Source: an uncultured Saccharospirillaceae bacterium (GTDB lineage: Bacteria > Bacteroidota > Bacteroidia > Flavobacteriales_D > CAJJDF01). Taken from it: DNA of 46,861 bases. Position numbers and translations under genes: made by a program. The stretch lies in the NCBI GenBank assembly GCA_950054195.1, contig CATLPG010000021.1, forward strand, positions 1 to 46,861, given 5' to 3'. Shown here in pieces: positions 27,809 through 36,287 of the stretch; position 1 is the first letter of the stretch, and each line of letters begins with the position of its first letter. Below the pieces are notes generated by a model that made no database searches, was not told the origin of the DNA, and worked only from the letters and a program-made list of their open reading frames with translations.

Positions 27809-28699
27809 TTAAAAACGGTATAGTTTATCAATGGATAATTTTAGGTATCTCCTAACTGATAATGTTGTAGACAAGTAACTAATTAATGCTCCTAAAACAA
27901 TAACAGCAGCAAATAATATTAAATTTTCGATTAGGTTTTGAGGAGAAAACAACATCGTTGAAATAAAACTTTCGTAATGAGAAAGTAAGTAACTCAACCC
28001 TATAAAAAAGATAATGGCTATAATACCCGAAAAGATTCCTTGGAAAATGGCATTAATAATGAATGGTCTTTTAATAAAGCTACTTTTTGCTCCAACTAGC
28101 TGCATTGTTCTAATTAAAAAGCGTTTAGAGAAAATAGCCAAACGAATGGTGTTATTAATTAAAACAACTGCTATAATCACTAACAAACCACACAAACCTA
28201 ACACATAGAGCATATAGGTATAAAAGTTTTGATTGATGTTTTGAAATTGAATTTCATTATAGCTTACACTCATGATTTCTTCATCATAGGTGTTTAACAA
28301 TTGCTTTTCCAAGTATTTCACACTATCTAACTGAACATAATCTCCAGATAACTTCAACTGTAAGCTATTTCTTAAGGGTATTCCACCTAATAAATCTTCA
28401 ACATTTTCGAGATCAACATCCTTTTTAATGACTTCCCAAGCATCTTCTTTAGAAACAAACTTAACAGCCTTAACACCGTCAATTAATAAGATTTCTTTCT
28501 CCAGCTTTTTTATTTGAGCTTCGGAGGTAGCATCTCTAAAAAACACATCTATTTCTATCTGCTCCTTATACTTTTTAAACACTTTTTGCGATTGCAGAAA
28601 AACACTACCAAACACCAACAGTAGAAACAATATCAAAGACAAACTAGCTGTAACATATACAGAAGTTGTTTTAAACGTATTTTTTTTTGACTTCGCCAT
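27809..28699 (-). CDS. ftsX: Cell-division ABC transporter permease FtsX
   Basis: FtsX is the membrane part of the FtsEX complex, which controls peptidoglycan hydrolases at the division site. The 296-residue protein has the FtsX layout: a first helix at about 17-37, an extracytoplasmic domain (about 38-165, with FFRDATSEAQIKKLEKEILL), and three C-terminal helices at about 165-190, 215-240 and 260-285. The FtsX-typical segment TMQLVGAKSSFIKRPFII is present. There is no ftsE gene in the window, so the ATPase is encoded elsewhere. It heads the long operon and has a TAnnTTTG box 9 bases before its ATG, hence almost no leader. Confidence 0.93.
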   Translation of the reverse strand: MAKSKKNTFKTTSVYVTASLSLILFLLLVFGSVFLQSQKVFKKYKEQIEIDVFFRDATSEAQIKKLEKEILLIDGVKAVKFVSKEDAWEVIKKDVDLENVEDLLGGIPLRNSLQLKLSGDYVQLDSVKYLEKQLLNTYDEEIMSVSYNEIQFQNINQNFYTYMLYVLGLCGLLVIIAVVLINNTIRLAIFSKRFLIRTMQLVGAKSSFIKRPFIINAIFQGIFSGIIAIIFFIGLSYLLSHYESFISTMLFSPQNLIENLILFAAVIVLGALISYLSTTLSVRRYLKLSIDKLYRF

Positions 28700-28708
28700 T
28701 TATTGTCA

Positions 28709-28716
28709 CAAAGATA
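28709..28716 (-). promoter_or_regulatory. -7 box of the ftsX operon promoter
   Basis: On the minus strand TATCTTTG matches TAnnTTTG and ends 9 bases before the ftsX ATG, leaving a leader of about 5 bases. It would drive the eight-gene run ftsX to ABC-F. The exact TATCTTTG also occurs before dxr, rseP and the comM-like gene. Confidence 0.6.
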
Positions 28717-28783
28717 AAAATAATGTTATGCTAAAATAATATGGTAAAAAAATAATATTTGATTTAAGCTATATTAACAAAAA

Positions 28784-28807
28784 TGCCCAAAGCAAATGCT
28801 TTGGGCA
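28784..28807 (-). terminator. Rho-independent terminator of the membrane pyrophosphatase gene
   Basis: TGCCCAAAGC / GCTTTGGGCA is a perfect 10-bp stem with an AAAT loop, 24 bases beyond the stop codon, followed on the minus strand by TTTTGTTA. Confidence 0.9.
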
Positions 28808-28831
28808 CATCATATAACTAATGTTACAAGT

Positions 28832-31117
28832 TTACTTTATTTCTTCGTTACTTACAGTAATATTCTGTACTAAAGATTTCGTTTCATCAACAGTAATTAC
28901 TTTTTCTACCTCAACATTATTAGATTGATCTTCGCTTGTTGAGTGACCTCCTAAAATTGGAGCAATAACTAAACCGATTAAACAAGTAAGTTTGATTAAA
29001 ATGTTCATCGATGGACCAGAAGTATCTTTAAATGGGTCTCCAACCGTATCCCCAGTAACTGCTGCTTTATGGGCATCAGAACCTTTGTAAGTCATTTCTC
29101 CATTAATTTCAACACCTGCTTCAAATGATTTTTTAGCATTATCCCATGCACCACCAGCATTGTTTTGAAAGATAGCCCAAAGTACACCACTTACTGATAC
29201 ACCAGCCATATATCCTCCAAGCATTTCTGCTACTAGTTTATGATCTTCAGGATAAATTAAAATACCAACTAAAACAATTACGATAGGGAAACCGATTGTT
29301 AGGATACCTGGTAATAACATTTGTCTTAAAGATGCTTTGGTAGATATATCCACACATTTATCATATTCTGGTTTACCAGTACCTTCCATAATCCCTGGAA
29401 TATCTCTAAACTGTCTTCTTACTTCCTCAACCATTTCCATAGCAGCTTTACCCACAGAGCTCATTGCTAATGCAGAGAATACTACTGGCACCATTCCTCC
29501 AACAAACAACATAGCTAAAACTGGTGCTTTAAAAATGTTAATCCCATCAATTTCAGTAAACGTTACATAGGCAGCAAATAAAGCTAATGCTGTTAAAGCA
29601 GCAGAAGCAATTGCAAATCCTTTTCCGGTAGCAGCAGTTGTGTTACCAACTGAATCTAAAATATCAGTACGTTCTCTAACGATTGGGTCTTGCTCACTCA
29701 TTTCAGCAATACCTCCTGCGTTATCAGCAATTGGTCCGAAAGCATCAATAGCCAACTGCATAGCAGTTGTGGCCATCATAGCTGATGCTGCCATTGCTAC
29801 ACCATAAAATCCTGCAAATTCATAAGAAGTCCAAATAGCAATAGCAAATAATAATACTGATGAAAAAGTAGAAATCATACCAGTTGCTAAACCTGCAATA
29901 ATATTTGTTGCAGCACCTGTACTTGATTGTTGTACAATATTTAATATTGGCTTTTTCCCTAATCCAGTATAGTATTCAGTAAAAGAAGAAATAGCCCCAC
30001 CTACAACTAAACCAACTAATGTAGCATAGAATACTCTCATTGAAGAAATGTTTTGTAATCCTTCTTCCCCAAAGAATTTCATTTGCATCGTTTCTGGAAG
30101 CATCCATACACACAAACCAAAACAAGCTAAACCAACTAATACAATAGATGTCCAGTTACCAATGTTTAATGCCTTTTGAACTTGTGCCTCTTTAGCATCG
30201 TTAGAGCTAATTTTAACTAACATCGTTCCAATAATTGAAATAATAATACCAGCTCCAGCAATTGCCATTGGTAAAAGGATTGTTCCAATACCACCAAAAG
30301 CATCAGAAATAGATCCTCCCATATCTTTAATAATATAGTTTCCTAAAACCATTGCAGCTAATACAGTTGCCACATACGAACCAAATAAATCTGCTCCCAT
30401 TCCAGCAACATCTCCAACATTATCACCCACGTTATCAGCAATAGTTGCTGGGTTTCTTGGATCATCCTCTGGAATTCCAGCTTCTACTTTACCTACTAAA
30501 TCTGCTCCAACATCAGCTGCTTTCGTGTAAATACCTCCACCTACACGTGCAAATAATGCTATAGACTCTGCTCCTAGAGAGAATCCTGCTAACGTTTCTA
30601 AAACAATGGTCATATCAGTGGTGTTAGTCCACTCTCCTCCCATGAATACTTGGTAAAAAACAATGAAAAATGCCGTTAAGCCTAATACTGCTAAACCTGC
30701 AACACCTAATCCCATTACAGTACCACCTCCAAATGAAATACTTAATGCTTTTGGTAAACTCGTTCTTGCTGCTTGAGTGGTTCTTACATTTGTTTTCGTA
30801 GCAATACGCATACCAATGTTACCTGCAACTGCAGAAAATACAGCTCCAATAATAAAAGCAACAATAATTAAGTAGCTTGTTGTTGGTACTACAGCTGCCA
30901 CTGCCGCAAGTGCAATACTCGCTCCAATTACAAAAAATGCTAAAAGCTTATACTCAGCCTTTAAAAATGCAAGAGCACCTACATAAATATGGTCAGATAT
31001 TTCCTTCATTTTACCATCACCGGCATCCTGCTTCATTACCCAACCCCTTTTAACTAACATGTATAATAGTCCTAAAACAGCTAGCACTATTGGTACGTAA
31101 ATCATCATTTTTTCCAT
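28832..31117 (-). CDS. hppA: Membrane-bound ion-pumping pyrophosphatase (K+-dependent type)
   Basis: This enzyme hydrolyses pyrophosphate and uses the energy to pump H+ and/or Na+ across the inner membrane. I start at the ATG at 31117 (761 residues), since the 14 extra residues from an in-frame ATG at 31159 are unlike the family. About 15-16 membrane helices are present. Substrate-site motifs are [20 protein letters not shown] and [15 protein letters not shown], and a C-terminal [16 protein letters not shown]. The [10 protein letters not shown] motif has Ala where K+-independent enzymes have Lys, so it should need K+. Such K+-dependent enzymes include Na+ and Na+/H+ pumps; which ion is moved cannot be read directly. 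It is divergent from the comM-like gene and has its own terminator, so it is likely monocistronic. Confidence 0.96.
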   Translation of the reverse strand: MEKMMIYVPIVLAVLGLLYMLVKRGWVMKQDAGDGKMKEISDHIYVGALAFLKAEYKLLAFFVIGASIALAAVAAVVPTTSYLIIVAFIIGAVFSAVAGNIGMRIATKTNVRTTQAARTSLPKALSISFGGGTVMGLGVAGLAVLGLTAFFIVFYQVFMGGEWTNTTDMTIVLETLAGFSLGAESIALFARVGGGIYTKAADVGADLVGKVEAGIPEDDPRNPATIADNVGDNVGDVAGMGADLFGSYVATVLAAMVLGNYIIKDMGGSISDAFGGIGTILLPMAIAGAGIIISIIGTMLVKISSNDAKEAQVQKALNIGNWTSIVLVGLACFGLCVWMLPETMQMKFFGEEGLQNISSMRVFYATLVGLVVGGAISSFTEYYTGLGKKPILNIVQQSSTGAATNIIAGLATGMISTFSSVLLFAIAIWTSYEFAGFYGVAMAASAMMATTAMQLAIDAFGPIADNAGGIAEMSEQDPIVRERTDILDSVGNTTAATGKGFAIASAALTALALFAAYVTFTEIDGINIFKAPVLAMLFVGGMVPVVFSALAMSSVGKAAMEMVEEVRRQFRDIPGIMEGTGKPEYDKCVDISTKASLRQMLLPGILTIGFPIVIVLVGILIYPEDHKLVAEMLGGYMAGVSVSGVLWAIFQNNAGGAWDNAKKSFEAGVEINGEMTYKGSDAHKAAVTGDTVGDPFKDTSGPSMNILIKLTCLIGLVIAPILGGHSTSEDQSNNVEVEKVITVDETKSLVQNITVSNEEIK

Positions 31118-31186
31118 ATATAATATTTTAAAGAGCGACAAAACTACTAGTTTCCCCATAATTACGCAAATATGAGGTAATTAATA

Positions 31187-31215
31187 TTGATTATCAGAGG
31201 TATTTGATATCTTTG
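31187..31215 (+). promoter_or_regulatory. Promoter of the comM-like gene
   Basis: TTG (31187-31189) followed after 18 bases by TATCTTTG (31208-31215) matches the Bacteroidota consensus TTG-N17-23-TAnnTTTG. It leaves a leader of about 55 bases before the ATG at 31275. The box and next 14 bases match the rseP promoter. Confidence 0.7.
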
Positions 31216-31223
31216 GGCTCCAA

Positions 31224-31244
31224 TTAGCAAATCTTTTTTGCTAA
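31224..31244 (+). promoter_or_regulatory. Hairpin in the leader of the comM-like gene
   Basis: TTAGCAAA / TTTGCTAA is a perfect 8-bp inverted repeat with a 5-base loop (TCTTT), starting 8 bases after the -7 box, inside the predicted untranslated leader. It can be a stem at the 5' end of the message (stabiliser or regulator site) or a protein-binding palindrome. There is no long T run after it, so it is not a classical terminator. Confidence 0.5.
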
Positions 31245-31274
31245 CCAACTCTTTAACAATTAACGTGTTTAATT

Positions 31275-32813
31275 ATGCTTGTAAAAACGTATGGATGCGC
31301 TGTTTTTGGTATTGATGCTACCATTATTACGGTTGAAGTAAATATAACCAACGGAGTAAACTTTTTTCTGGTAGGATTACCAGACAATGCAGTAAAGGAA
31401 AGTCAACAAAGGATACAGGCTGCTTTAAAAAACAATGGATATAAAATTCCCATAAAAGAGATAACCATAAACATGGCTCCTGCTGATATTCGCAAAGAGG
31501 GATCTTCTTATGATTTAACTCTAGCAATGGGTATATTAGCTGCTTCTGGACAAATAGCTAGTGATAAAGTTTCTGATTACTTAATTATGGGAGAACTTTC
31601 GTTGGATGGAAGCTTACAGCCAATAAAAGGTGCTTTATCGATAGCTATGGAGGCTAAAAAGAAGGGGTTAAAAGGAATTATTCTTCCTGCTCAAAACGCT
31701 AGAGAAGCTGCCATTGTTCAAGGGATAGATGTGTATGGAGTTGAAAACATTAAAACAGTTATTGATTTTTTTAATGGTGATGGAGCACTACACAGAACCG
31801 AAATTGATATTGATAATGAGTTTTACAGTAGCTTATTGTCTAGTAGCATTGATTTTAAAGATGTAAAAGGGCAGCAAAACATTAAAAGGGCATTTGAAAT
31901 TGCTGCTGCGGGCGGACATAATGTTATTTTAATTGGCCCTCCTGGAGCTGGAAAAAGTATGCTTGCAAAAAGATTACCTACTATTTTGCCTCCATTAAAT
32001 ATTGAAGAAGCCTTAGAAACAACTAAAATTCATTCTGTTTCGGGAAGTTTGGGCAGTAATGAATCTATTATGACGCAACGCCCCTTTAGAAAGCCTCATC
32101 ACACCATTTCAGATGTTGCTTTAGTTGGTGGAGGTATGTACCCTCAGCCAGGTGAAATATCATTGGCTCATAATGGAGTTTTGTTTTTGGATGAACTTCC
32201 AGAGTACAAACGAACAGTATTAGAAGTGATGCGCCAACCTTTGGAAGATCGGAGAGTAACCATATCAAGAGCTAAGTTCACTGTTGAATACCCGGCTAGT
32301 TTTATGTTAGTAGCTGCTATGAATCCTTGTCCGTGTGGATATTACAACCATCCCGAAAAAGATTGTTTGTGTTCTCCTGGAATTGTACAAAAATATTTGA
32401 ACAAAATTTCTGGACCATTACTTGATCGTATAGACTTACACGTAGAAGTAACCCCAGTTAATTTTGATGAACTAGCCAGCAAAGAAAATACTGAATCGAG
32501 CGACACTATTCGAACCCGAGTTATTGAAGCTAGAAAAGTTCAAGAAAAGAGATTTACCAAAGACCAACACGTGTTTTGTAATGCTCAAATGGAAAGTAAA
32601 AAGCTTAAAGAAGTTTGTGAAATATCCGATGAAAGTAAACAATTATTAAAGCAAGCGATGGAAAGCTTGGGGTTGTCTGCCAGAGCTTATGACCGGATAT
32701 TAAAAGTAGCGCGAACTATTGCTGATTTAGAAAAAAGCTCAGCTATTGAAACTAACCATATAGCTGAAGCCATCCAATTCAGGAGTTTAGATCGTGATAC
32801 TTGGGCTGGGTAA
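31275..32813 (+). CDS. ComM/YifB-type Mg-chelatase-like AAA+ ATPase
   Basis: A 512-residue protein of the YifB/ComM family. It has an N-terminal domain related to the Lon C-terminal protease fold (about 1-170, with [20 protein letters not shown] and [18 protein letters not shown]), a Mg-chelatase-like AAA+ core with Walker [10 protein letters not shown] and Walker [11 protein letters not shown], a Cys cluster ([17 protein letters not shown]) and a C-terminal domain (about 410-512, [18 protein letters not shown]). In naturally competent bacteria ComM is a hexameric helicase that promotes branch migration during integration of taken-up DNA. Whether this organism is competent is unknown. It is divergent from hppA and shares its promoter element with rseP. 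Confidence 0.93.
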   Translation: MLVKTYGCAVFGIDATIITVEVNITNGVNFFLVGLPDNAVKESQQRIQAALKNNGYKIPIKEITINMAPADIRKEGSSYDLTLAMGILAASGQIASDKVSDYLIMGELSLDGSLQPIKGALSIAMEAKKKGLKGIILPAQNAREAAIVQGIDVYGVENIKTVIDFFNGDGALHRTEIDIDNEFYSSLLSSSIDFKDVKGQQNIKRAFEIAAAGGHNVILIGPPGAGKSMLAKRLPTILPPLNIEEALETTKIHSVSGSLGSNESIMTQRPFRKPHHTISDVALVGGGMYPQPGEISLAHNGVLFLDELPEYKRTVLEVMRQPLEDRRVTISRAKFTVEYPASFMLVAAMNPCPCGYYNHPEKDCLCSPGIVQKYLNKISGPLLDRIDLHVEVTPVNFDELASKENTESSDTIRTRVIEARKVQEKRFTKDQHVFCNAQMESKKLKEVCEISDESKQLLKQAMESLGLSARAYDRILKVARTIADLEKSSAIETNHIAEAIQFRSLDRDTWAG

Positions 32814-32898
32814 TTCTATAAAAAACAAACTCTATCAAGAATGTTGAATTTCAAAACATTATAAAAAACTCACCCTCTTTTTAAATAACATTAATGCC

Positions 32899-33615
32899 AT
32901 GCGACTATCAAAAAACACTTTACAAAAATCAATCCTTTTATTCTCCCTTTCATTTTTACTATTTGGATGTTTCGGAGAAAAAATAAGCGAAGCTGAGCTC
33001 TTTATTGCTCATTTACATCAAAAAATGACTCAAGAAGAGTACAGCTTCATTTACGAAGAAATGACAAGTAGTGAATTTAAAAATGAAATTGATAAAGAGT
33101 CCTTTTTAAATATTATGACAACCATGTTTGATGATATTAATTCATTAAATGTGGTTAAAGGTTTTGGATTTAACCTTGAAACCAAAAATGGTATTACAAC
33201 CTACAGTAGAAATTACATTTGGAAAGGGAATGATTATAACATTCAAGAAGAAATAACAATTAAAAAAACAAATGATGCCTTTTATCTCCAGCTCATATCA
33301 CTTAATGTAGTAGGCGAAAAAAAAAGAAAAGAAAATACAGCAAAAGGTCTTAAAAGTGAACAAGACTCTACCTATAATTTGTTGGATATTGAAGACTCAA
33401 AAAATGATAATAAATCTGTATCGATAAATCTAGTAGATGACCAAGAAGTTGTGTTTAAAAATAAAGAAAATTTTGTTAAAGTCTTTTGTCCTGAATACCC
33501 AGCAGGGTCTATAAAAGTTCATTGTTCGGGATGCAGCACTTTTTCAAGAGATCAAGAAAACATATACAAAATTGGTGTTAACAATAAGGCTAAAAACATT
33601 ATCATTTCCGTTTAA
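32899..33615 (+). CDS. Lipoprotein of unknown function, C-terminus weakly like GldM repeats
   Basis: A 238-residue lipoprotein. The signal peptide ends in LLFGC, so Cys24 is the probable lipid site. The N-terminal half (about 30-145) is alpha/beta and resembles small DUF4019/NTF2-like periplasmic domains (ISEAELFIAHLHQKMTQ onward). A charged linker follows, then a C-terminal domain (about 175-238) with VFKNKENFVKVFCPEY and a CSGCSTFSRDQENIYKI segment, including a CSGC pair. That last part weakly resembles the beta-sandwich repeats of gliding/T9SS GldM, which I offer only as a lead. No conserved catalytic residue is obvious, and the role is unknown. It lies 85 bases after the comM-like gene. 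Confidence 0.75.
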   Translation: MRLSKNTLQKSILLFSLSFLLFGCFGEKISEAELFIAHLHQKMTQEEYSFIYEEMTSSEFKNEIDKESFLNIMTTMFDDINSLNVVKGFGFNLETKNGITTYSRNYIWKGNDYNIQEEITIKKTNDAFYLQLISLNVVGEKKRKENTAKGLKSEQDSTYNLLDIEDSKNDNKSVSINLVDDQEVVFKNKENFVKVFCPEYPAGSIKVHCSGCSTFSRDQENIYKIGVNNKAKNIIISV

Positions 33616-33750
33616 AGTAATGAAGAAAAATTATTAAGGAAGTTGTTTAAAGTTGTTTAGAACTGTTTTGCAGAAGCATTTTCACGAGAAAAGTAACTTG
33701 ATTAAATATCATCGGGGGATTAATAACAATTTTATTGTAGTTTAGACTTA

Positions 33751-34902
33751 ATGAAAATGGTGATGTTAAAAAGAATTAAATACTATATAGCTACTAGTGT
33801 ATGGGTGTTTTTATTTTGTGTTTGTTGTTTCAATCAATCGCAAGCTCAGTTAAAGGCTGTTAAGATATGGAACAAAATGTTTAATGATCCAGACACCACT
33901 AAAACATCAAAATTCATTGCCTATCCTACCTTAGCATATTCACCCGAAACAAGTTGGGAGTTTGGGGTTTCTACGCTTTTCATATATCATGCAAATAAGG
34001 ACAAAAACAATCGTTTAAGTGAAATAGGTAATTTTTCATTTGTAACCCTTGAAGGGCAATATGGTATTCTTTTTGATCATGCACTTTATACTGATAAAGA
34101 CAAATGGTTTGCTTTAGGTAAACTGAAGTTTTTAAACTTCCCTTTGGTTTATTATGGCATTGGACCAGATGTTTCTGGAGAAGAACTTGCCATAGCAAAT
34201 GCAAATATTATATCAATAAGGGAACGTTTGCTACGCAAAGTTTATGGAAATTGGTATTTCGGTCTCGAAGCAAACTACGAACAATTAAGTGGGATTAGTT
34301 TTGATTGGTTTCCTGGTGTACAGCCAGAAGAAAATATTCAAGGACAAAACGGGTATAGTAACCTAGGCTTAGGACTTGGACTTGTATATGATAACAGGCA
34401 TAATGTTTTAAATGTTAGGCACGGATTATTATCTGAGATAGGTTATCTTATGTATCAACCAGCATGGGGGTCAACGAATAGGTTAAACACCTTGTTTTTG
34501 GACAATCGTATGTTTTTCCCGTTACAAAAAAACAACGTACTAGCAGGTCAATTTGTTGGTCAGTTTTCTCAAGGAGTAGTCCCATTTAATCAGCTAAGTA
34601 TGATTGGAGGAGAAATGATGATGCGCGGATATTACTTAGGAAGGTATCGTGATAAAAACATGATCGCAGCTCAAGTGGAACATCGCTGGTTACCATTTCC
34701 TTTTAGTAAGCGACTAGGGGGAGCAGTTTTTGCTGGTATCGGTTCTGTATCTCCAAACTTAAATTTTAATAAACTATTATGGACAGCTGGTGGTGGTTTA
34801 CGTATATTAATATTTCCTCAAAGAGATGTATACACCCGACTAGATGTTGGTTTAAATCCTGATGGGTATGGCGTTTATTTATTTATAGGGGAGGCGTTTT
34901 AA
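33751..34902 (+). CDS. Outer-membrane beta-barrel protein of the BamA/TamA surface-antigen family
   Basis: A 383-residue exported protein with a signal peptide (about 1-32, ending SQA before QLK) and an outer-membrane barrel of the bacterial surface-antigen (Omp85 C-terminal) type. Typical segments are AYSPETSWEFGVS, VYYGIGPDVS, LGLVYDNRHNVLNVRHGLL, GGEMMMRGYYLGRYRDKNMI and the ending TRLDVGLNPDGYGVYLFIGE. There is no POTRA domain, so it is the short form related to YaeT/ShlB-like outer-membrane proteins, a frequent Bacteroidota type whose cargo is unknown. It could be a patatin-associated or transport barrel, but no such partner is adjacent. Three ATGs (33751, 33757, 33763) are possible; I give the first, since all keep the signal peptide. 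Confidence 0.87.
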   Translation: MKMVMLKRIKYYIATSVWVFLFCVCCFNQSQAQLKAVKIWNKMFNDPDTTKTSKFIAYPTLAYSPETSWEFGVSTLFIYHANKDKNNRLSEIGNFSFVTLEGQYGILFDHALYTDKDKWFALGKLKFLNFPLVYYGIGPDVSGEELAIANANIISIRERLLRKVYGNWYFGLEANYEQLSGISFDWFPGVQPEENIQGQNGYSNLGLGLGLVYDNRHNVLNVRHGLLSEIGYLMYQPAWGSTNRLNTLFLDNRMFFPLQKNNVLAGQFVGQFSQGVVPFNQLSMIGGEMMMRGYYLGRYRDKNMIAAQVEHRWLPFPFSKRLGGAVFAGIGSVSPNLNFNKLLWTAGGGLRILIFPQRDVYTRLDVGLNPDGYGVYLFIGEAF

Positions 34903-35098
34903 ATGTTTTTTTATAAAAACAAACATGTATTAGCCTACTTACCAAAACCCTTTATCTAATTGTAATAATCACTATAAGCATAAAAAACAAATAATATAAA
35001 ATACAACTTGGGTAGCTTTAGTTGTAAAGTTTAGGTAATAGAATCCTTTTGTTTCATACATTAATTTTAAATATTTTTACTTAACATTTTTCGCGTCT

Positions 35099-36286
35099 AT
35101 GAATAAGTATATCATTGAATTATTAAAAACAGAATCTACAGTTATTATACCAGAATTTGGTGCATTAATGAAAACTGGCCGATCGCTTATTTTTAATCCA
35201 ATATTAAAATTCAATGATGGTAAGCTTCAAAAGTATATTGCTAAAAAAGAAGATAGAGATGAGCAGGATGTAGCTAACATGATTGCTAAGCATGTTAGAG
35301 AAATTATTGCTGATATTGGAAAAGGGAATAGCTACAGAGTATTTGGCCTAGGTGAATTCTATAAAAACGAAGAAGGAAAGATTGTTTTTGAGCAAGAAAA
35401 AAAAACCAGTGAACATACCCCTGAAAATGATTCTCCTAAAAAAGCTCCATCCACACCTATTATTGAAAAAAAACAAGAAAATCCTATTTCTCAAGAGAAG
35501 AAGCCAGTAGCGAATAAAGAGGAAATTAAGCCCGAAGAGAAAGCCCAAGCTTCTAAGGATGAGGAGCCAGTGCCCAAAACTATTACCTCTACTTTTTTAG
35601 AACAAAGCATTAAAAACTCCCCAAAGCCTAAAGAAAAAAAGGAGGAAGAAAAGCTTACAGAAAAAAAGGAAACAACAAAATCTAAGGCTAACAAACCTAA
35701 ACGAAAAAAACCTAAAAAAGAAAGGGGGAATAAGAGTAAAAAAGGACTTGTAATCTGGTCTATTGTTTTTGTTGTGATAGCAGGGCTAGGAGTTTTTGCT
35801 GGACTAAATCTTGAAAAAGTTAAATCTTGGGTTGGTTTATCTAAAGTACAGGTTACTGAGGATATTACTCCTAATGATGAAGAAACTGAACATTCAAACC
35901 AAGAGGAGGAAGAAGACATGGCATTTGCCATAACTGACTCTACCGATGATAATGTTGACGAAACGCTAGAGGAAGACACAACATCTGTTAGTGACTCTGA
36001 AGAATATATAGAAGAAGAGGAAATTGATGAAGAACCAATTGAACTAACGAAGGATATGATTTACCACATTACTGTTGGTTCTTTTGGTGATAGAAGTAAC
36101 GCGCAAGCGTTAGTTGAAAAAATGAAAAATGATGGATTAACCAATGCTCGTATACTCAAAACCAGTGGTAGTATGGCTAAAGTTGTTGCAGGATCATACT
36201 CATCTGAAAAAGCTGCTGAACAAGACATGGAAAAAGCTAAAAAATATAATACTGAGGCTTATGTTATTAAGGTTAGAGAGCAATAG
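35099..36286 (+). CDS. HU-like DNA-binding domain/SPOR-domain membrane protein
   Basis: A 395-residue protein with three parts. Residues about 1-98 form an HU-CCDC81-like module (MNKYIIELLKTESTVIIPEF, then a SYRVFGLGEFYKN segment), found in Bacteroidota and related to histone-like HU. A lysine/glutamate-rich linker follows (about 100-215), then one membrane helix at 216-236. After a second acidic linker comes a C-terminal SPOR domain (about 323-395, HITVGSFGDRSNAQALVE and KVVAGSYSS), which binds denuded glycan strands at the division septum. So it would span the inner membrane with the HU-like part in the cytosol and SPOR in the periplasm, which may connect nucleoid and septum. It is followed after 1 base by the CE15-like esterase. 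Confidence 0.9.
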   Translation: MNKYIIELLKTESTVIIPEFGALMKTGRSLIFNPILKFNDGKLQKYIAKKEDRDEQDVANMIAKHVREIIADIGKGNSYRVFGLGEFYKNEEGKIVFEQEKKTSEHTPENDSPKKAPSTPIIEKKQENPISQEKKPVANKEEIKPEEKAQASKDEEPVPKTITSTFLEQSIKNSPKPKEKKEEEKLTEKKETTKSKANKPKRKKPKKERGNKSKKGLVIWSIVFVVIAGLGVFAGLNLEKVKSWVGLSKVQVTEDITPNDEETEHSNQEEEEDMAFAITDSTDDNVDETLEEDTTSVSDSEEYIEEEEIDEEPIELTKDMIYHITVGSFGDRSNAQALVEKMKNDGLTNARILKTSGSMAKVVAGSYSSEKAAEQDMEKAKKYNTEAYVIKVREQ

Positions 36287-36287
36287 T

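Noticed and set aside
31118-31159. A longer start for the membrane pyrophosphatase adding 14 residues
   Set aside because: The added residues do not resemble the family, whose first helix starts right after [11 protein letters not shown] at 31117 is used.
34904-34921. TGTTTTT / AAAAACA as a terminator after the outer-membrane barrel gene
   Set aside because: The stem is almost all A/T, so it is too weak to be called and may arise from base composition.
35348-35979. Minus-strand frames of 66 and 162 codons opposite the SPOR gene linker
   Set aside because: They are Ser/Phe-rich antisense readings of the Lys/Glu-rich linker, not genes.
36144-36287. A longer start for the CE15-like gene inside the SPOR gene
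   Set aside because: It would remove the clear signal peptide from the N-terminus and overlap the SPOR domain coding sequence; the ATG at 36288 fits a signal peptide.
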